Below, one piece after another: positions 44,731-56,895 of a stretch of 64,000 nucleotides of DNA; positions within the stretch are counted from its first letter, which is position 1, and each line of letters begins with the position of its first letter. Source of the DNA: Xanthostigma xanthostigma (lineage: Eukaryota; Arthropoda; Insecta; Raphidioptera; Raphidiidae); the NCBI GenBank assembly GCA_963575645.1, contig OY754468.1, positions 11,594,001 through 11,658,000 of the forward strand, in the 5' to 3' direction. The position numbers were made by a program, and so were the translations under genes. The notes under the pieces were generated by a model, which was not told where the DNA came from, did no database searches, and saw only the letters and a list, made by a program, of their open reading frames with translations.

Positions 44731-45506
44731 GCATCTGAATTGATCAAGCCGTTTTCGAGTGCACAAACAAACACCAAAACAAACAATCTCTCACCCTAAA
44801 CGCATATACCTGCTCCGTTCCGTCGTGGGTAAAAACAAAAGCGCACTTCGTGCAAACCAATTTTGAAACGTTGACGGTGACAATCTACAAATTCGGGCGA
44901 AGCCGGACCGGGTCGCCAGAAGCGAACACGGCTAATCGTAATTATCAGACCATAAAAATGTCTATCGACAATCTGGAGAGAAATAAAACGCACATTACTT
45001 GTTTGCAGAGGCCGGAGTGAGGTCCATTGATGCAGTTGGTAAGGTCAAATCGGAAAAGGGTTTGTGAATACATCCACATTGTGAATGCATTGCGCTCCAC
45101 TGCTGCCGTAACGAGTTCTCCCCACATACTGCAATGTGTGTGTGTGTCGTTTGTTATACAATCTTTCTATACAATATGGATATCCGGTTGGAATCGCTTG
45201 TGTGCGTAAAATTATTAATCTGAATATCTACATGTGCCCTTTGTGGAACATACCACATGTACTCAAAAGAATGACGTACTGGAATCTTGTTTTTGTTTCC
45301 ATGCTTCTCTGCGAAGAACTGCGTACAAGAATTACGCGAGTTATATCAATATAAGTGGTGGGCGTTGATTCAACGAATCTACTGTCCTTGTTATTAGAAT
45401 TGACTATAGTTGACAAAATCAACAACTTCGTCTATCATTAACAAAACGCAAAGATTTATTGCTTTATTATAAGGACCGCTAATATTAGATTATTAGTAGA
45501 TTGTGT
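44731..45506. other. No gene; stretch shared with 51128-51262
   Basis: 44718-44845 (ACCGCATCTGAATTGATCAA, TCTCACCCTAAACGCATA, GTTCCGTCGTGGGTAAAA) recurs at 51133-51250. The remaining bases show no gene. Confidence 0.5.
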
Positions 45507-46295
45507 ATAATAATAATAAGTTCCTCTAACTCCTAAGCGGAGCATAGGGCCTCTACGAAAATTTTGAATCTAGTCCTATCCTTTGCCATATTTTTTACTT
45601 GAAGCCAGGTAGTTCCTTTCACAAACAGTTCTTCTCCGGGATATTTTTGATCTTCCTCTGTTTCGATATCCCTGTGGGTTCCAATCCAAGGCTCTCTTCG
45701 CCATGTCGTCATCTGTCTTTCGCAGCGTGCGTCCAATCCAATTCCATTTCCTACGCTTTATAGTTATAGAGATTCGTTCAAGACATACACGTTTCCAAAG
45801 TTCGTTGATCGAGACGTGTTCGTACCATTTCACCTTGAGGATTGTTCTGAGACATTTGTTTATGAAGATTTGCAGATTAGTTGTCATGGCTTTCGTCACT
45901 TTCCAGTTTCAGATCCATATAGAAGGAGCGATTTTACATTCGAGTTAAAAAAATACGTAACTTCGTTTTTTCAAAAATCATGCTTGAATGCCAAATACGA
46001 TTTAAACTTCCGAACGCTTGGGATGCTTTTTTGATTCTACTGTCTATATCCACCATCATTGTTGTTATACTAATACTGCCCGCAGATAACAAAATTCTTC
46101 CACTGCTTTAAGAGGTATATTTTTTATTACCAGCTGTTGTCGACTCACCTTACCGACTTTCATAGCGACTGTGTTATCTATATTGATACGAAGACCTGCG
46201 AATTCTGCCTGTTCCACGAGGAGATCTATGTTTGCTTGCATATCCGCGCTATTATTTGCCAAAAGGCAGACATCATCTGCATAGTCTAGGACCTA
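45507..46295 (-). pseudogene. Non-LTR retrotransposon reverse transcriptase relic
   Basis: Minus strand, 5'-truncated. It begins with VLDYADDVCLLANN, the catalytic YADD box of reverse transcriptase, then AGLRINIDNTVAMKVG and VEEFCYL. After frame changes come DIDSRIKKASQAFGSLN, LLLYGSE, and LQIFINKCLRTILKVKW..INELW..RRKWNWIGRTLRK..WNPQGYRNRGR, the conserved C-terminal segment of RTE/jockey-type elements (exact clade uncertain). It ends with VEALCSA and a (TAA)n tail near 45509. Full elements encode about 1,000 residues; fewer than 260 remain. Possibly the SINE partner type, but its tail sequence does not match the SINE body. Confidence 0.9.
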
Positions 46296-46679
46296 GGTCT
46301 TCCAGCCTTCTAGTTAATGGCCATCTAATTAGATTGGGAATAAAGTGATGAAATTGATTTGTGACGAGCGGTCATGTTACGTTACACGAGCGCCAGCGAG
46401 TGTATCTAACAGTCACACGAGTCAAAATCACATTACGCTCTGATACACACTGTATGATTTGCTGTACACCCTATATAAAATAGCGGCTTTTGTCTTCGTT
46501 TCTAGCATTTTTAACGTTTTCAGCACTCATTTTTTAATTTTTAATGACTGTTTGACATTTCACTTGTGTAGCTAACTTAACTTCAATAATAATGAATACA
46601 TTATGTTCAAGTACACTCTTTAAACCCTCGCCGACATAGAATGTACGTAACTCAGTTGATTAACACATAGCGCTGTGTA
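46296..46679. other. No gene seen
   Basis: GTACACCCTATATA at 46473 looks like a lone mariner-type tip. Otherwise featureless. Confidence 0.4.
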
Positions 46680-47981
46680 TACAGGGTGTTCATCGATTGT
46701 GGTAACAGTGAATAATTTTGGTATCCTACTAGATACCAAAAAAAAAATAGTTTTTTATTCAACTTGGATTTTTTTGTTGAAAACTGCTGAGGTATGTTTT
46801 TTTGTATTTCATAGTCTAGTCCATATGTCCCTTTTTGAGGAATTCCAGTCCTCTTTCACCGAAAAATATGATCATGGTGTCTTTCGATCCGAAATGACAT
46901 CTAGAAACTTTTTGAAAAAATTTAAGTAGGGAGCTAAAACATTGTAAAAGTTATAAACATTTTAGTAAAAGAAAAAAGAGAGGGTTGGTTTTTTGCGAAT
47001 ATCTCAAATACTATTGCAGATATCTGAAATCACAAAAAAGATTATAAAAGAGCAGGAAATTTCCTACAAAAGCGCCCCATCTTCCTGATATCTACCACCA
47101 ATATTTCTAATGAAGAAGTGAAAATAGGACTAAATATTTTTTTTCTATTTTTTATATAATTTTCAATATTTTCATGTTTTTAGCTTGTCGTATAAAAAAT
47201 AGAAAAAAAAGTATTTTCAGCTCTATTTTTACCTCTAAATTAAAATTAGAAATATTGGTGGTAGAGTTCCGGGAGATGGAACTTTTTTGTAAGAAATTTC
47301 CTTCTCTTTCAGAATCTTTCTTCTGATTTCAGATATCTGCAATAGTTTTTGAGATATTCGCAAAAAATCAAACCCCTCTTTTTTTCTTTTACTAAAGTGA
47401 CCGATCGGGGTGGCGTAGCGGTGAGAGCACTAGACTCGCATTCGGGAGATACCGGTTCGAACCCCGGCGGGGGCAAATGTGGCTGGGAGTTTTTCCCACT
47501 GTCTCTGGCCGAGAAACGTTAATTCCTGTACCGGTCATCTTGTTGAGGTTTTCCATGGTTTCCCTCAACAATTCCAGATAAATATCGAGATGGTTCCTTA
47601 TTGAAGGCCATGGCCGATTACCTGTCAAACTCCTATGCTTAAAATTTGCCTACCTTATCCTAATTGCCTGAAAATTCCTTTATTCGCCCATTGCTATTAA
47701 TTAAGATGAAGTTTAAAAAATGTAGAAACGGGAAGTGTGGTAAAAAAAAATAGTAATGGTGCGAATGGCGTCTGTTATGACATAAAGTCGAGAAAAGGAC
47801 GTTAAACGCATTATTATTATTATTATTTCTTTTACTAAAATGTTTATAACTTTTGCAATTTTTTCATCCTCCACTTCATTTTTTTTTTCAAAAAGTTTTT
47901 ATATTTCATTCCGAATCGAATGATCATAATTTTCGGTGAAGGCGCGCTGGAATTCATTAAAAAGTTACATATGAACTAGAC
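46680..47981. mobile_element. Foldback with TACAGGGTGTTC left tip, SINE in right arm
   Basis: The left tip TACAGGGTGTTCATCG (46680) has no right partner. From 46811 to 47981 the two arms mirror each other (TCTAGT.CATATG, GAATTCCAG, TTTCACCGAAAA.TATGATCAT, TTTAGTAAAAGAAA, GATATCTGAAATC). The right arm is broken at 47397-47825 by a SINE. Confidence 0.85.
47397..47825 (+). mobile_element. tRNA-headed SINE with 14-bp target duplication
   Basis: TTTCTTTTACTAAA at 47383-47396 and again at 47826-47839 brackets head GTGACCGATCGGGGTGGCGT, box B GGTTCGAACCCC, the common body and an (ATT)n tail. The opposite arm of the host palindrome shows the empty site. Confidence 0.95.
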
Positions 47982-48452
47982 CAGTGATTCCCAAAGCGGT
48001 CTATATCGACCCCCAGGGGTCGATAACTTGCAAGGGGTCCATAATAGATAGATGGAGAATCTCCTAACAAAAAAAAGAAACAAACGACATCGTTAACCGA
48101 AGAGACTTAGGTTTAATTCTAACTAAATTGATGCCAAATGTTGAAAATTTATTATTAAAGCATCAGGTTCATCTCTCACACTAAAAGCATTTATTTTTTG
48201 CTTAGTTATTTTATGTAACAGAAAGTAAATTTTAATTTGATTCGTTTAATTTAAATCTAATTAATAAATGTATAAAACTAAACATTTCACACTACATTTC
48301 ACTACCGTTATAAATTTAAATCGTGAGTAGCACTATACCGGTTGTCAAAAATACATTTGAAATTAATGAATTTGCAAAAAATCAATATCAGATAAGCAAA
48401 ACCGAAAAACATGGTAAGTGGTCTACGAGACAAAAAAGTTTGGGGACCTCTG
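47982..48452. mobile_element. hAT-type element, 471 bp, duplication AACTAGAC
   Basis: Ends CAGTGATTCCCAAAGCGGTC and (mirrored) CAGAGGTCCCCAAAC; AACTAGAC at 47974-47981 and 48453-48460. GACCCCCAGGGGTC palindrome near the left end. Confidence 0.95.
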
Positions 48453-48460
48453 AACTAGAC

Positions 48461-48861
48461 TAATGCGGTATGCAAGGCACTCCACGATTCTAAACATTCA
48501 AATAAACCTATAGAACTTCAGTCAAACACATAAACCTAAAACTATAATGTTCAGTCGCACATCTTACACGAGCATTGTTTTTATTTATTCTTTTGGTACG
48601 CGAATAAGAGAACAGAAATGCAAAGCAAGTAATCCATAAGACACGTTTATTTGGAAAACTGCCATTAAAATGGATAGTATTTAAATGCAGCCACTCGAAC
48701 TATCCCGCCTACAACACGACACAGTCGTGTCGATAGATCTCTAAACATAGAATTTTGTCATAAAACGAACAAAAAAGACCTGCACAAACACTAAAAGTTC
48801 AGGCGGCAAATAATAGTACTTTGAACTGTTAAATATTATTGATAGATTAATTTAATACCAG
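48461..48861. other. No gene seen
   Basis: No repeat partner, no notable open frame. Confidence 0.4.
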
Positions 48862-49460
48862 TGTGACCTGTGCGAATTATTCGCACTAAATAAGTATAAT
48901 AATTATCATTTTACAAAATTATTTTTTAAATATGATTGCAGGTATTCAATTTGTTTCTAATTTTGCACACTGCTTATAACGTTCTTCTTTTTGTTGTATT
49001 ACAATATGAAGCTCAGATGACAGATCGAAGAAATAATTTACTAAAATTGTCATATAGAGGCGCAAGTAGCAAAAGCGTTGAGCTAAGCCGTCAGATGGCA
49101 TCATGCAGCATTGCTGTGATGTTGTTCAGCGTTGCTCGCTGTTTCAAAATTAAAGCCGTCAGATGGCAGTATGCAGTATTGTGTCTGTTGTATTACAATA
49201 TGAAGATCAGATGACAGATCGAAGTGTTGACGTTGTTTCAAAATTAAAGCCGTCAGATGACAGACATTGTTCAGCGTTGCTGTATTTTAATTAATTTACA
49301 AAAACAAAAGCAATAATAAATTTTTTAGTTGTCGATGTCAGTAGAGCAAGCAATTATCTGTAAACTGATATATAATTTATGTGGAGAAATTGTGAGGTTT
49401 TTTCTAAAAAGGGAGGCAAACATCTTTAACCTTAGCGTATTAATATATATGATCTTTTCT
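48862..49460 (+). repeat. Repeat X copy 2, unfilled
   Basis: Continuous counterpart of 17642-19424: the text runs GGAGGCAAACATCTTTAACC then TTAGCGTATTAATATATATG without interruption. Serves as the pre-insertion site for both MITEs in copy 1. Short open frames that recur in both copies arise from the repeat and show no conserved motif. Confidence 0.9.
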
Positions 49461-49776
49461 TCATACGTCGATCAAAAGTACATCGGCATCAATTGCAAGA
49501 CAGAAAGTCTAACATTTACGCATTAGTGGGATTGCACGCACTGATGCGGGAAGTACGTACGTTCGGGCGGCAGTAAAGAAAAATCACCTATCAACTGTTG
49601 TTTAGATGTCGTTTCCACAGCAACCCTATTACATTTTAACTAATAGTCGCGAACAGCTTTCGTTCGTGTTTTTACGTATAACCAAGCTGGTTGCTTGGAA
49701 TTTATCTGTTGTTATGTAATTAATAAGTAAATAATTAATGTATTTAATAAGCGATTGAGGTATGAAAAAAATAATA

Positions 49777-49895
49777 TACACTACGCTGGCCGATAGTTTG
49801 ATATTTTTGCACTGCGCGCCACAATACCCGAGGGGAAACCGAAGGCACCATGGCGCGCAGTGTAAGAATCTCAAACTTTCGGCCTTTGTGGTGTA
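49777..49895. mobile_element. Tiny MITE, 119 bp
   Basis: TACACTACGCTGGCCGATAG and (mirrored) TACACCACAAAGGCCGAAAG pair over about 45 bp; GCACTGCGCGCC faces GGCGCGCAGTG. Confidence 0.85.
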
Positions 49896-50896
49896 ATAAA
49901 CTATTATTTAGGCGTCAACAAAAAATGCGACTCAAGTCCGGAACATTTGAGTATGAAAATCGAGTATCTATGAGAGAGATGTTGCTCTTGAATATTTCGG
50001 ACGAAGCCGGGCCGCAAGGTTAGTGCACACATTGTTTCCGAGATCGTAATGGTGCATGAAATAAAAACCGTCAACCTATATACATATAAATAGCTATATA
50101 TAATATATGCAATGTTATCTAGAAGACAATAATCTCTTTGTAATGTGTTGGACTGGAACCAATAAAAACTCTACCCACGAATTTGTCCGCTTTACTGTTC
50201 TTTAATACATTATACACGGTGTGGCCAAAGCGAACCGCACTGTGAGAAAATACACGCTTTCAAAAATTAATATTTGGTTTGCGATTTAAGCCGCCCATAT
50301 ACTTTTATTCTATACTGAGCATATAGGAATAAAATCGCAATCGAACCATTAGGGTGCAAACATAATATGTACTTCTGTCTTTTTTTTAAGCCGTAAGCAC
50401 TGGCGTATCCAGGAGGGCAAAACAAGCATGAGGGTCCCGGCTTAAGAAATTTCTAATTTACCCCCTCCTAGGCCAAAAGCTGGGTACGCCCATGTTATCG
50501 TCATAGAAAAAGACAAAGTTTTTGAAACAGAGATACTTCATTCAGATTGAATGCAAGCACATCAACCAATCCTATCATCGGGAAATCAGGGAATTACATC
50601 GAAGAAAGAGACGCAGATATATTTTCGATACGCACATTGAGTAGATAGACAATGATTCATATAGTAAACTATTAAATATATGAAGCCGCCTCACACGAGG
50701 TTAGAAACACTGCTGGGACTTCTGCTGGCCGGTAGGCTGGCGACGTGACTGCGGGCTCGCCTGCTAGCTCACAAGATGGAGATTTTAGATTTGTATTTAA
50801 TTCTTTTTCTATTACAACATTAATTACATTCGTGGTGGGTTTTTCAAATTTTTTAATTTTGTTTTATTTTAAATTTTTTAGAGATTTTGTAAAAGT
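49896..50896. other. No gene; truncated MITE scrap at 50690-50780
   Basis: CACACGAGGTTAGAAACACT and GGGCTCGCCTGCTAGCTCAC match the MITE at 25091-25200. A CACTGGCGTATCC..GGGTACGCCCATG pair at 50399-50493 looks like element ends but lacks a duplication. Confidence 0.45.
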
Positions 50897-51262
50897 GTGT
50901 TCAGATGGTCTAGCCGAACTAGCGTACGCAGAGTAGCTATATCTGATAGCCTATAGCTGTCGAATCGCGTTATGTGCGAAAGTGCTCATAATTGTGTTTT
51001 TAATAAATGTTCAAGTGTATTGCTGTAAAAAAGCACTATAGTAACGGACGCTTGTTATGGTTTTTTCGATTAATTGTTTGTGCAGTGCAGCGCCCCCTGG
51101 GGCGTTACCATCGTAATATCTATCTAAGAACCATCGCAGAAAACCGCATCTGAATTGATCAAACCGTTTTCCAGATAAATGGCAACATTCGAGATCACAA
51201 ACAATTTCTCACCCTAAACGCATAAACCTCCGTTCCGTCGTGGGTAAAAATCGACTATGCAC
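50897..51262 (+). repeat. Dispersed repeat R1 partial copy plus shared flank
   Basis: TTCAGATGGTCTAGCCGAAC, TCTGATAGCCTATAGCTGTC, GTGCTCATAATTGTG, AATAAATGTTCAAGTG follow the R1 order; after 51128 comes the stretch shared with 44718-44845. Confidence 0.6.
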
Positions 51263-51340
51263 CGTGCCAACAGCGACTCAGGTTTCATTCGATCAGCCTG
51301 TAGTTATGTAGAAATTGTATAAATTGTACCTATGTAACTG

Positions 51341-52104
51341 TATATGTTACGGTCTATACCCGAATTCGGCCAATGACCGAAATAAATACGCAAAACTAGT
51401 TCTGACGAACGAATATTGCCCAAACCCGAAATATTACATTTAAACTGGTATTAAGTGTTATAAAATGAACAAAACTAGTTTTGTGCATTTTCAATTGGTC
51501 AAAACTAGTTTTTGAATGAACAGTACTAGTTCTGCTTGTTTCAACGTCCGAACCCGAACAAAAATAGGGTTATGTTCTTGTTTAGGTATCTATTGAATTG
51601 TTCTCCTGAATATTATAATTAATATAATTGTGGGATATTCAGTGTAATAATTAAATAAAAATGCAAGACTAATTCGAGTCTCAACTAGTTCGCCTATTGG
51701 AGGCTTCTGAAACATAATTTTATGACGAAACATAATTACCTTACTACACTTAAGTGAGGTTAAGAAAGCAAATTTGTTGAAAGCTGAATTAAAACCTCTG
51801 TCTGCTAAACAATACAGAAGAATAAATCGCTCTGATATAATAAGTAGGTATCATTGATGTGGAAAAGTTAATTAAAAAACGCAAATAAGATTCCGATGCC
51901 ATACTAGTACTGTCCGTTCAGAAATGGACAGAACTAGTTTTGTCCAATTGAAAATGCGCAAAACTACTGTTTTGCTCATTCTATAACAGTCAATACCCGT
52001 TTAAATGTAAGATTTCGGGTTTGGGCAATAATCGCTGGTCAAAACTAGTTTTTGCGCATTTATTGCGGCCATTGACCGAATTCGAGTATAGACCGTAACA
52101 TATA
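51341..52104. mobile_element. Foldback studded with AAACTAGTTT palindromes
   Basis: Ends TATATGTTACGGTCTATACC and its mirror, arms over 250 bp with AAACCCGAAAT and CATTTTCAATTGG blocks paired. At least seven ACTAGT-centred hexamers, most within AAAACTAGTTTTG, are spaced irregularly along both arms. No coding content. Confidence 0.85.
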
Positions 52105-52745
52105 TAACATTTATACATAGCGTCTGTATATACGAGCCATGCGGTCGCCAGATAATTGGGGAAATGTGTTTTATGCTAACGAAAGGTACACCGATGCAAG
52201 CGATATACGAAATATCTATAGCGCCGAGCCATTCTCGTTTAATACCCGGATGAAATCATGACTGCCGGAACTAATAGCTATATAGGCACCTCCAAATAGA
52301 AATGACACTGACCAATTCCGAATCTTGATAACCGTTTTCTAATTTTCTAATTGTCACTATTTGTTGTTGATAACCGTAATTACAGTTATACGCATTTATT
52401 TTGCAAATTATATTTTAAATAGTCCATACGTAAAAAATATTGGAGTTTATAGACGATAAAACCTTTTGAATAATAAAAGTTAACCGTGAAATTATGCATT
52501 GAATTTTATAAATTGTTTTTATATACGGCAATGAACACATTTTCTATCGCAATGTTATTAGTTATCAGTTGGCCCAACCGCATTTTATCAAGCAGTAAAA
52601 GTTGCAACGGTCATATTACGACGGATAATAATTGTTAACAACAAACAACCTAGGAAAACTGACATAAAATAATAATTAAATAAAAATAGTTCTGCAAATT
52701 TTGCATTCTTTTCGAAATATTTTCTAGTTAGATATAGATGTTTTT
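52105..52745. other. No gene seen
   Basis: AT-rich; nothing recognised. Confidence 0.4.
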
Positions 52746-53554
52746 TGGAGTTTACTCCTTAAGGAGGTTGATCCGTTCTGTCCCAATCAAAAATAAGTCG
52801 AATTCTAAATGGGAACTTTTCCATAGGTAATAAATTTTTACAAAAGGTTATAAGTCGATGATACCAATAAATTATTGTCATAAAGGCATAAATAATTTTT
52901 TTTTTTAATTATAATTAATTATTTCAATATTTTACTTAATGAACTAACTTTTGAATTTTATGTACAAAGTTAGGTTAAAAAAATATATTTATGTAAATAT
53001 CGGTATTTTACATATTTTTTGCAGTAAATAATTAAAAAAATAAATTAGAAGTAATAAAAATTAAAATTAAATCATTAAAAAGTTGAAAATTCAGTTAAAA
53101 TTGTTAAAACTGTCAAGAATAAAAGTCCATAATCGAAAAGTGCTAAGGTTTAATAATTTTTTTTATTGATTAAAAGTCTCCTAATTAAATTGGAAAAAAT
53201 ATTAAAATATGCGTATAAGACATCGATGCTTTACATAGTTAGTTTTCGGAACTGCTGACATTATTTGGCTATTTGCAAAAACATAAAATGAACAGTTTGC
53301 ATGCTAGGTTGACATATTTTCCATAAGACTACATGTAAAAGTTTTTTTTAATTTTTAACTTTATAAATCTCCTAATGATTTTGAATTTTTTACAGAAACC
53401 GCTTCAAAAGAGACAAACATATATATCTGTAGGATTTAACGTGCGAAAGAATGAGATGGAATACAAAAGAGGCAAACATATATATCTGTAAGATTTAACG
53501 TGCGAAAGAATGAGACGGAATACATTACACAGCGTATCTAAGGAGTAAACTCCA
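52746..53554. mobile_element. Element with self-palindromic TGGAGTTTACTCC ends
   Basis: TGGAGTTTACTCCTTAAG and the mirrored TGGAGTTTACTCCTTAGA. Inside, 53410-53525 is a tandem pair of about 62 bp (AACATATATATCTGTAGGAT, TTAACGTGCGAAAGAATGAG), and 53298-53390 matches 34798-34890. Confidence 0.6.
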
Positions 53555-53968
53555 GTCGTGCGTCGGAGCTGACACACACACGCACACTTTTTTACATATC
53601 ATAACATTTTAAAAAAAGCCTTGAAACTTGAATTTTGTCGCGTCGCATCGTTCTTGCAATGACTGGATATACTGTCCGATTTTTGACTGATTATACGGAG
53701 GAAAAATACGTACCTATTTTGCCAAACCTCACACTCCCTCATGCGCGCAATGTGTTTAAAAACAAGTACTTTTATCTACAAAGTTTTTCTTTACGTATTA
53801 ACATATAGATTTCTCTCGAATCGATTTTACCCGTGTTAATTCGTGAACATCGTGATGAAACATATATTGTGCACTTACCGCCATTAAAACGAATAGAACG
53901 ATGTATGTTTCATCACAATACGTTCGAATTAGCACACTCAAATCGTCTTTTTCCTTTTCGTATTGTTA
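53555..53968. other. No gene seen
   Basis: A short CA-rich run at 53570-53590; ATGATGAAACATA..TGTTTCATCAC near 53851-53915 forms a loose hairpin. Confidence 0.4.
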
Positions 53969-55440
53969 TACAGGGTGTCCCATTAAGAATGGGACATAGA
54001 ACAACCGCAGATTCTCCAATTCAAAATAAAACGATTAAGCGAAATATGCTTAGATAAAATGTTGCTCGTTTCCGAGATACAGGGTGTTGAAGTTGAAAAC
54101 TGAAAAATTATTAATGTCCATAATTTTGTTAATACACCGTATAATTTTACTCAAATCGGCACACTTGTTAAATATCATAAAATGCACCTAACAATAAAAA
54201 AATTAGTTCAGTAAGCTCTACCAGTGGCGTACGGCAGGAGTAAGTAATACTTGTGCCCCTTCTAAATGTTACGCCGCTGTCTAAATTTTAATTTTGACTA
54301 TAATTTTAATTTTTTTGATATTTTCTAAGTCAATAATGTACACTTGTTAGTTTGTTGTAAAGTCATTGGTTTTCGAGATATTCGCAGTTAAAGATAGATA
54401 GACATGTACTTTTTATGTGTATTATTATTAATAATATTCATTTTTACAATTTTGTCTTAAAACCAAACAAAGTAGAAACTAATGTAATGAAATTTTTAAA
54501 ATTTTTTAAAAATTTCATTACATTAGTTTCTACTTTGTTTGGTTTTAAGACAAAATTGTAAAAATGAATATTATTAATAATAATATTATTAATAATAATA
54601 CACAAAGTAGAAACTAATGTAATGAAATTTTTAAAATTTTTTAAAAATTTCATTACATTAGTTTCTACTTTGTTTGGTTTTAAGACAAAATTGTAAAAAT
54701 GAATATTATTAATAATAATATTATTAATAATAATACACAAAGTAGAAACTAATGTAATGAAATTTTTAAAATTTTTTAAAAATTTCATTACATTAGTTTC
54801 TACTTTGTTTGGTTTTAAGACAAAATTGTAAAAATGAATATTATTAATAATAATATTATTAATAATAATACACAAAGTAGAAACTAATGTAATGAAATTT
54901 TTAAAATTTTTTAAAAATTTCATTACATTAGTTTCTACTTTGTTTGGTTTTAAGACAAAATTGTAAAAATGAATATTATTAATAATAATACACATAAAAA
55001 GTACATGTCTATCTATCTTTAACTGCGAATATCTCGAAAACCAATGACTTTACAACAAACTAACAAGTGTACATTATTGACTTAGAAAATATCAAAAAAT
55101 TAAAATTATAGTCAAAATTAAAATTTAGACAGCGGCGTAACATTTAGAAGGGGCACAAGTATTACTTACTCCTGCCGTACGCCACTGGTAGAGCGTACTG
55201 AACTAATTTTTTTATTGTTAGGTGCATTTTATGATATTTAACAAGTGTGCCGATTTGAGTAAAATTATACGGTGTATTAACAAAATTATGGACATTAATA
55301 ATTTTTCAGTTTTCAACTTCAACACCCTGTATCTCGGAAACGAGCAACATTTTATCTAAGCATATTTCGCTTAATCGTTTTATTTTGAATTGGAGAATCT
55401 GCGGTTGTTCTATGTCCCATTCTTAATGGGACACCCTGTA
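53969..55440. mobile_element. 1.47-kb foldback, TACAGGGTGTCCCATTAAG ends
   Basis: The outer ends and an inner TACAGGGTGTTGAAGTTG pair (54078 and 55331) share one centre at 54704.5. Arms of 736 bp appear almost identical. The core is a tandem array of palindromes (54440-54975). TA context at both tips. Ends resemble those of the mariner relic at 37913. Confidence 0.95.
54440..54975. repeat. Tandem array of four 135-bp palindromic units
   Basis: Each unit is CAAAGTAGAAACTAATGTAA.. mirrored about an AAATTTTTTAAAAATTT centre, joined by ATTATTAATAATAATA linkers. Unit starts at 54601, 54736 and 54871 give an exact 135-bp period. Because 135 is a multiple of three, a 183-codon minus-strand open frame passes through all units; it is a by-product and not a gene. 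Confidence 0.95.
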
Positions 55441-56007
55441 TATATGGACTTCAATATTAATTGGATTTTGTATTTAGAAGTAGGCACCATTTTTTATACA
55501 AAAGAAAAACTGACGTATCCATCTCGGAAAGTGGGGTGGGACGAAAATACAACTTAAATTAATTCCAACCCACTACAGGTCAAATCTCATCAGATACGAC
55601 GCAACGCGACAAACTCTGTTTGCAAATATTTACGTGTTTTCAAATGCAACTGTTTTCACAAGAACTGTTTCACAGTCGGCTAATACAATTGTTGAAATAC
55701 GAAAGTTCAAGTAAAACTGACAGACAAATTTTATTATAATAAAGCTAAAAGAAGTTTACAATGTTGTCAACATAAAATTGCACGTATGCAACATACGTTT
55801 TTTAAAAATAAACACTATTGTACGAAAATCTGCAAAACATCTACAATATTTTCGTTAAAATCGAAAGCTGTTTATATAATATTTTTTAATGAAATTTCGC
55901 TGGCAAAATATTTACAATATTGAAATGTTTAATAGAAATCTGCACTCAGTGAATCATAACAATTAAAAAATATTTTGAATACAGAGATGGATGTATTTAC
56001 TGTGATA
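55441..56007. other. No gene seen
   Basis: AT-rich, no repeat partner found. Confidence 0.4.
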
Positions 56008-56895
56008 TACAGAGTGAGTCAGACCACCCGTATCAGTCGTTTTTTTCGAAAACGGTTAGTCGTAGAGAGTTGTGTCAAAAATCTGTATTATAAACGCCCT
56101 AATGAACAATCGAATGGTGATATTTTTTCTCCCCGGAAAGGTCGGCTTCCCTGTTAGTTTGCTCCGGAATGTTCAGAACTCCGGAATGTTAAATGGCACG
56201 ATAGGTTGAAAGTGGTATTGTTGAAAAGATCTTTAAAAAATAAGCAAGTTTTGTAGGACATTTTTTTTTTGTTACTGCCACCCCTGTTAAGTAATATTCG
56301 TTTGAAATTATCAAATTAACATGTCAGAATAACAAACTTAATTTGAAAAGTCGTCATTTAAAATCTAGTTACCTAATGAAACAATGTCACAAATGTTCAA
56401 ACTGACTTCAATTTACTTCTAAACACTGCGGAGCTCTTCTAGATATGTTATGAGTACCTTGAAGTATTTTCCGACAAAAAAAAAAAACAATTGCAATTAT
56501 TGAAAACTTATTGTGACATAGTTTAATTAGGTAACTAGATTTTAAATGTCGACTTTTAAAATTAAGAATGTTATTCTGACATGTTAATTTAATAATTTCA
56601 AACGAATATTACTTAACAGAGGTGGCAGTAACAAAAAAAAAATGTCCTACAAAACTTGCTTATTTTTTAAAGATCTTTTCAACAATACCACTTTCGACCT
56701 ATCGTGCCATTTAACATCCCAGAGTTCTGAACATTCCGGAGCAAACTAACAGGGAAGCCGACCTTTCCGGGGGAAAAAAATATCACCATTCGATTCTTCA
56801 TTAGGGCTTTTATAGTACAGATTTTTGACACAACTCTCTACGACTAACCGTTTTCGAAAAAAACGACTGATACGGGTGGTCTGACTCACCCTGTA
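56008..56895. mobile_element. Foldback, 888 bp, TACAGAGTGAGTCAGACC end
   Basis: Ends TACAGAGTGAGTCAGACCAC and (mirrored) TACAGGGTGAGTCAGACCAC with TA duplicated outside. Arms pair to a centre near 56452. Its short relative is at 5215. Confidence 0.95.

Noticed and set aside
50399-50493. hAT-like ends CACTGGCGTATCC..GGGTACGCCCATG
   Set aside because: No 8-bp duplication on the two sides and very short; left as a scrap.
54444-54995. 183-codon minus-strand open frame with a repeated peptide
   Set aside because: It is produced by a 135-bp palindromic tandem repeat whose period is a multiple of three; no independent coding signal.
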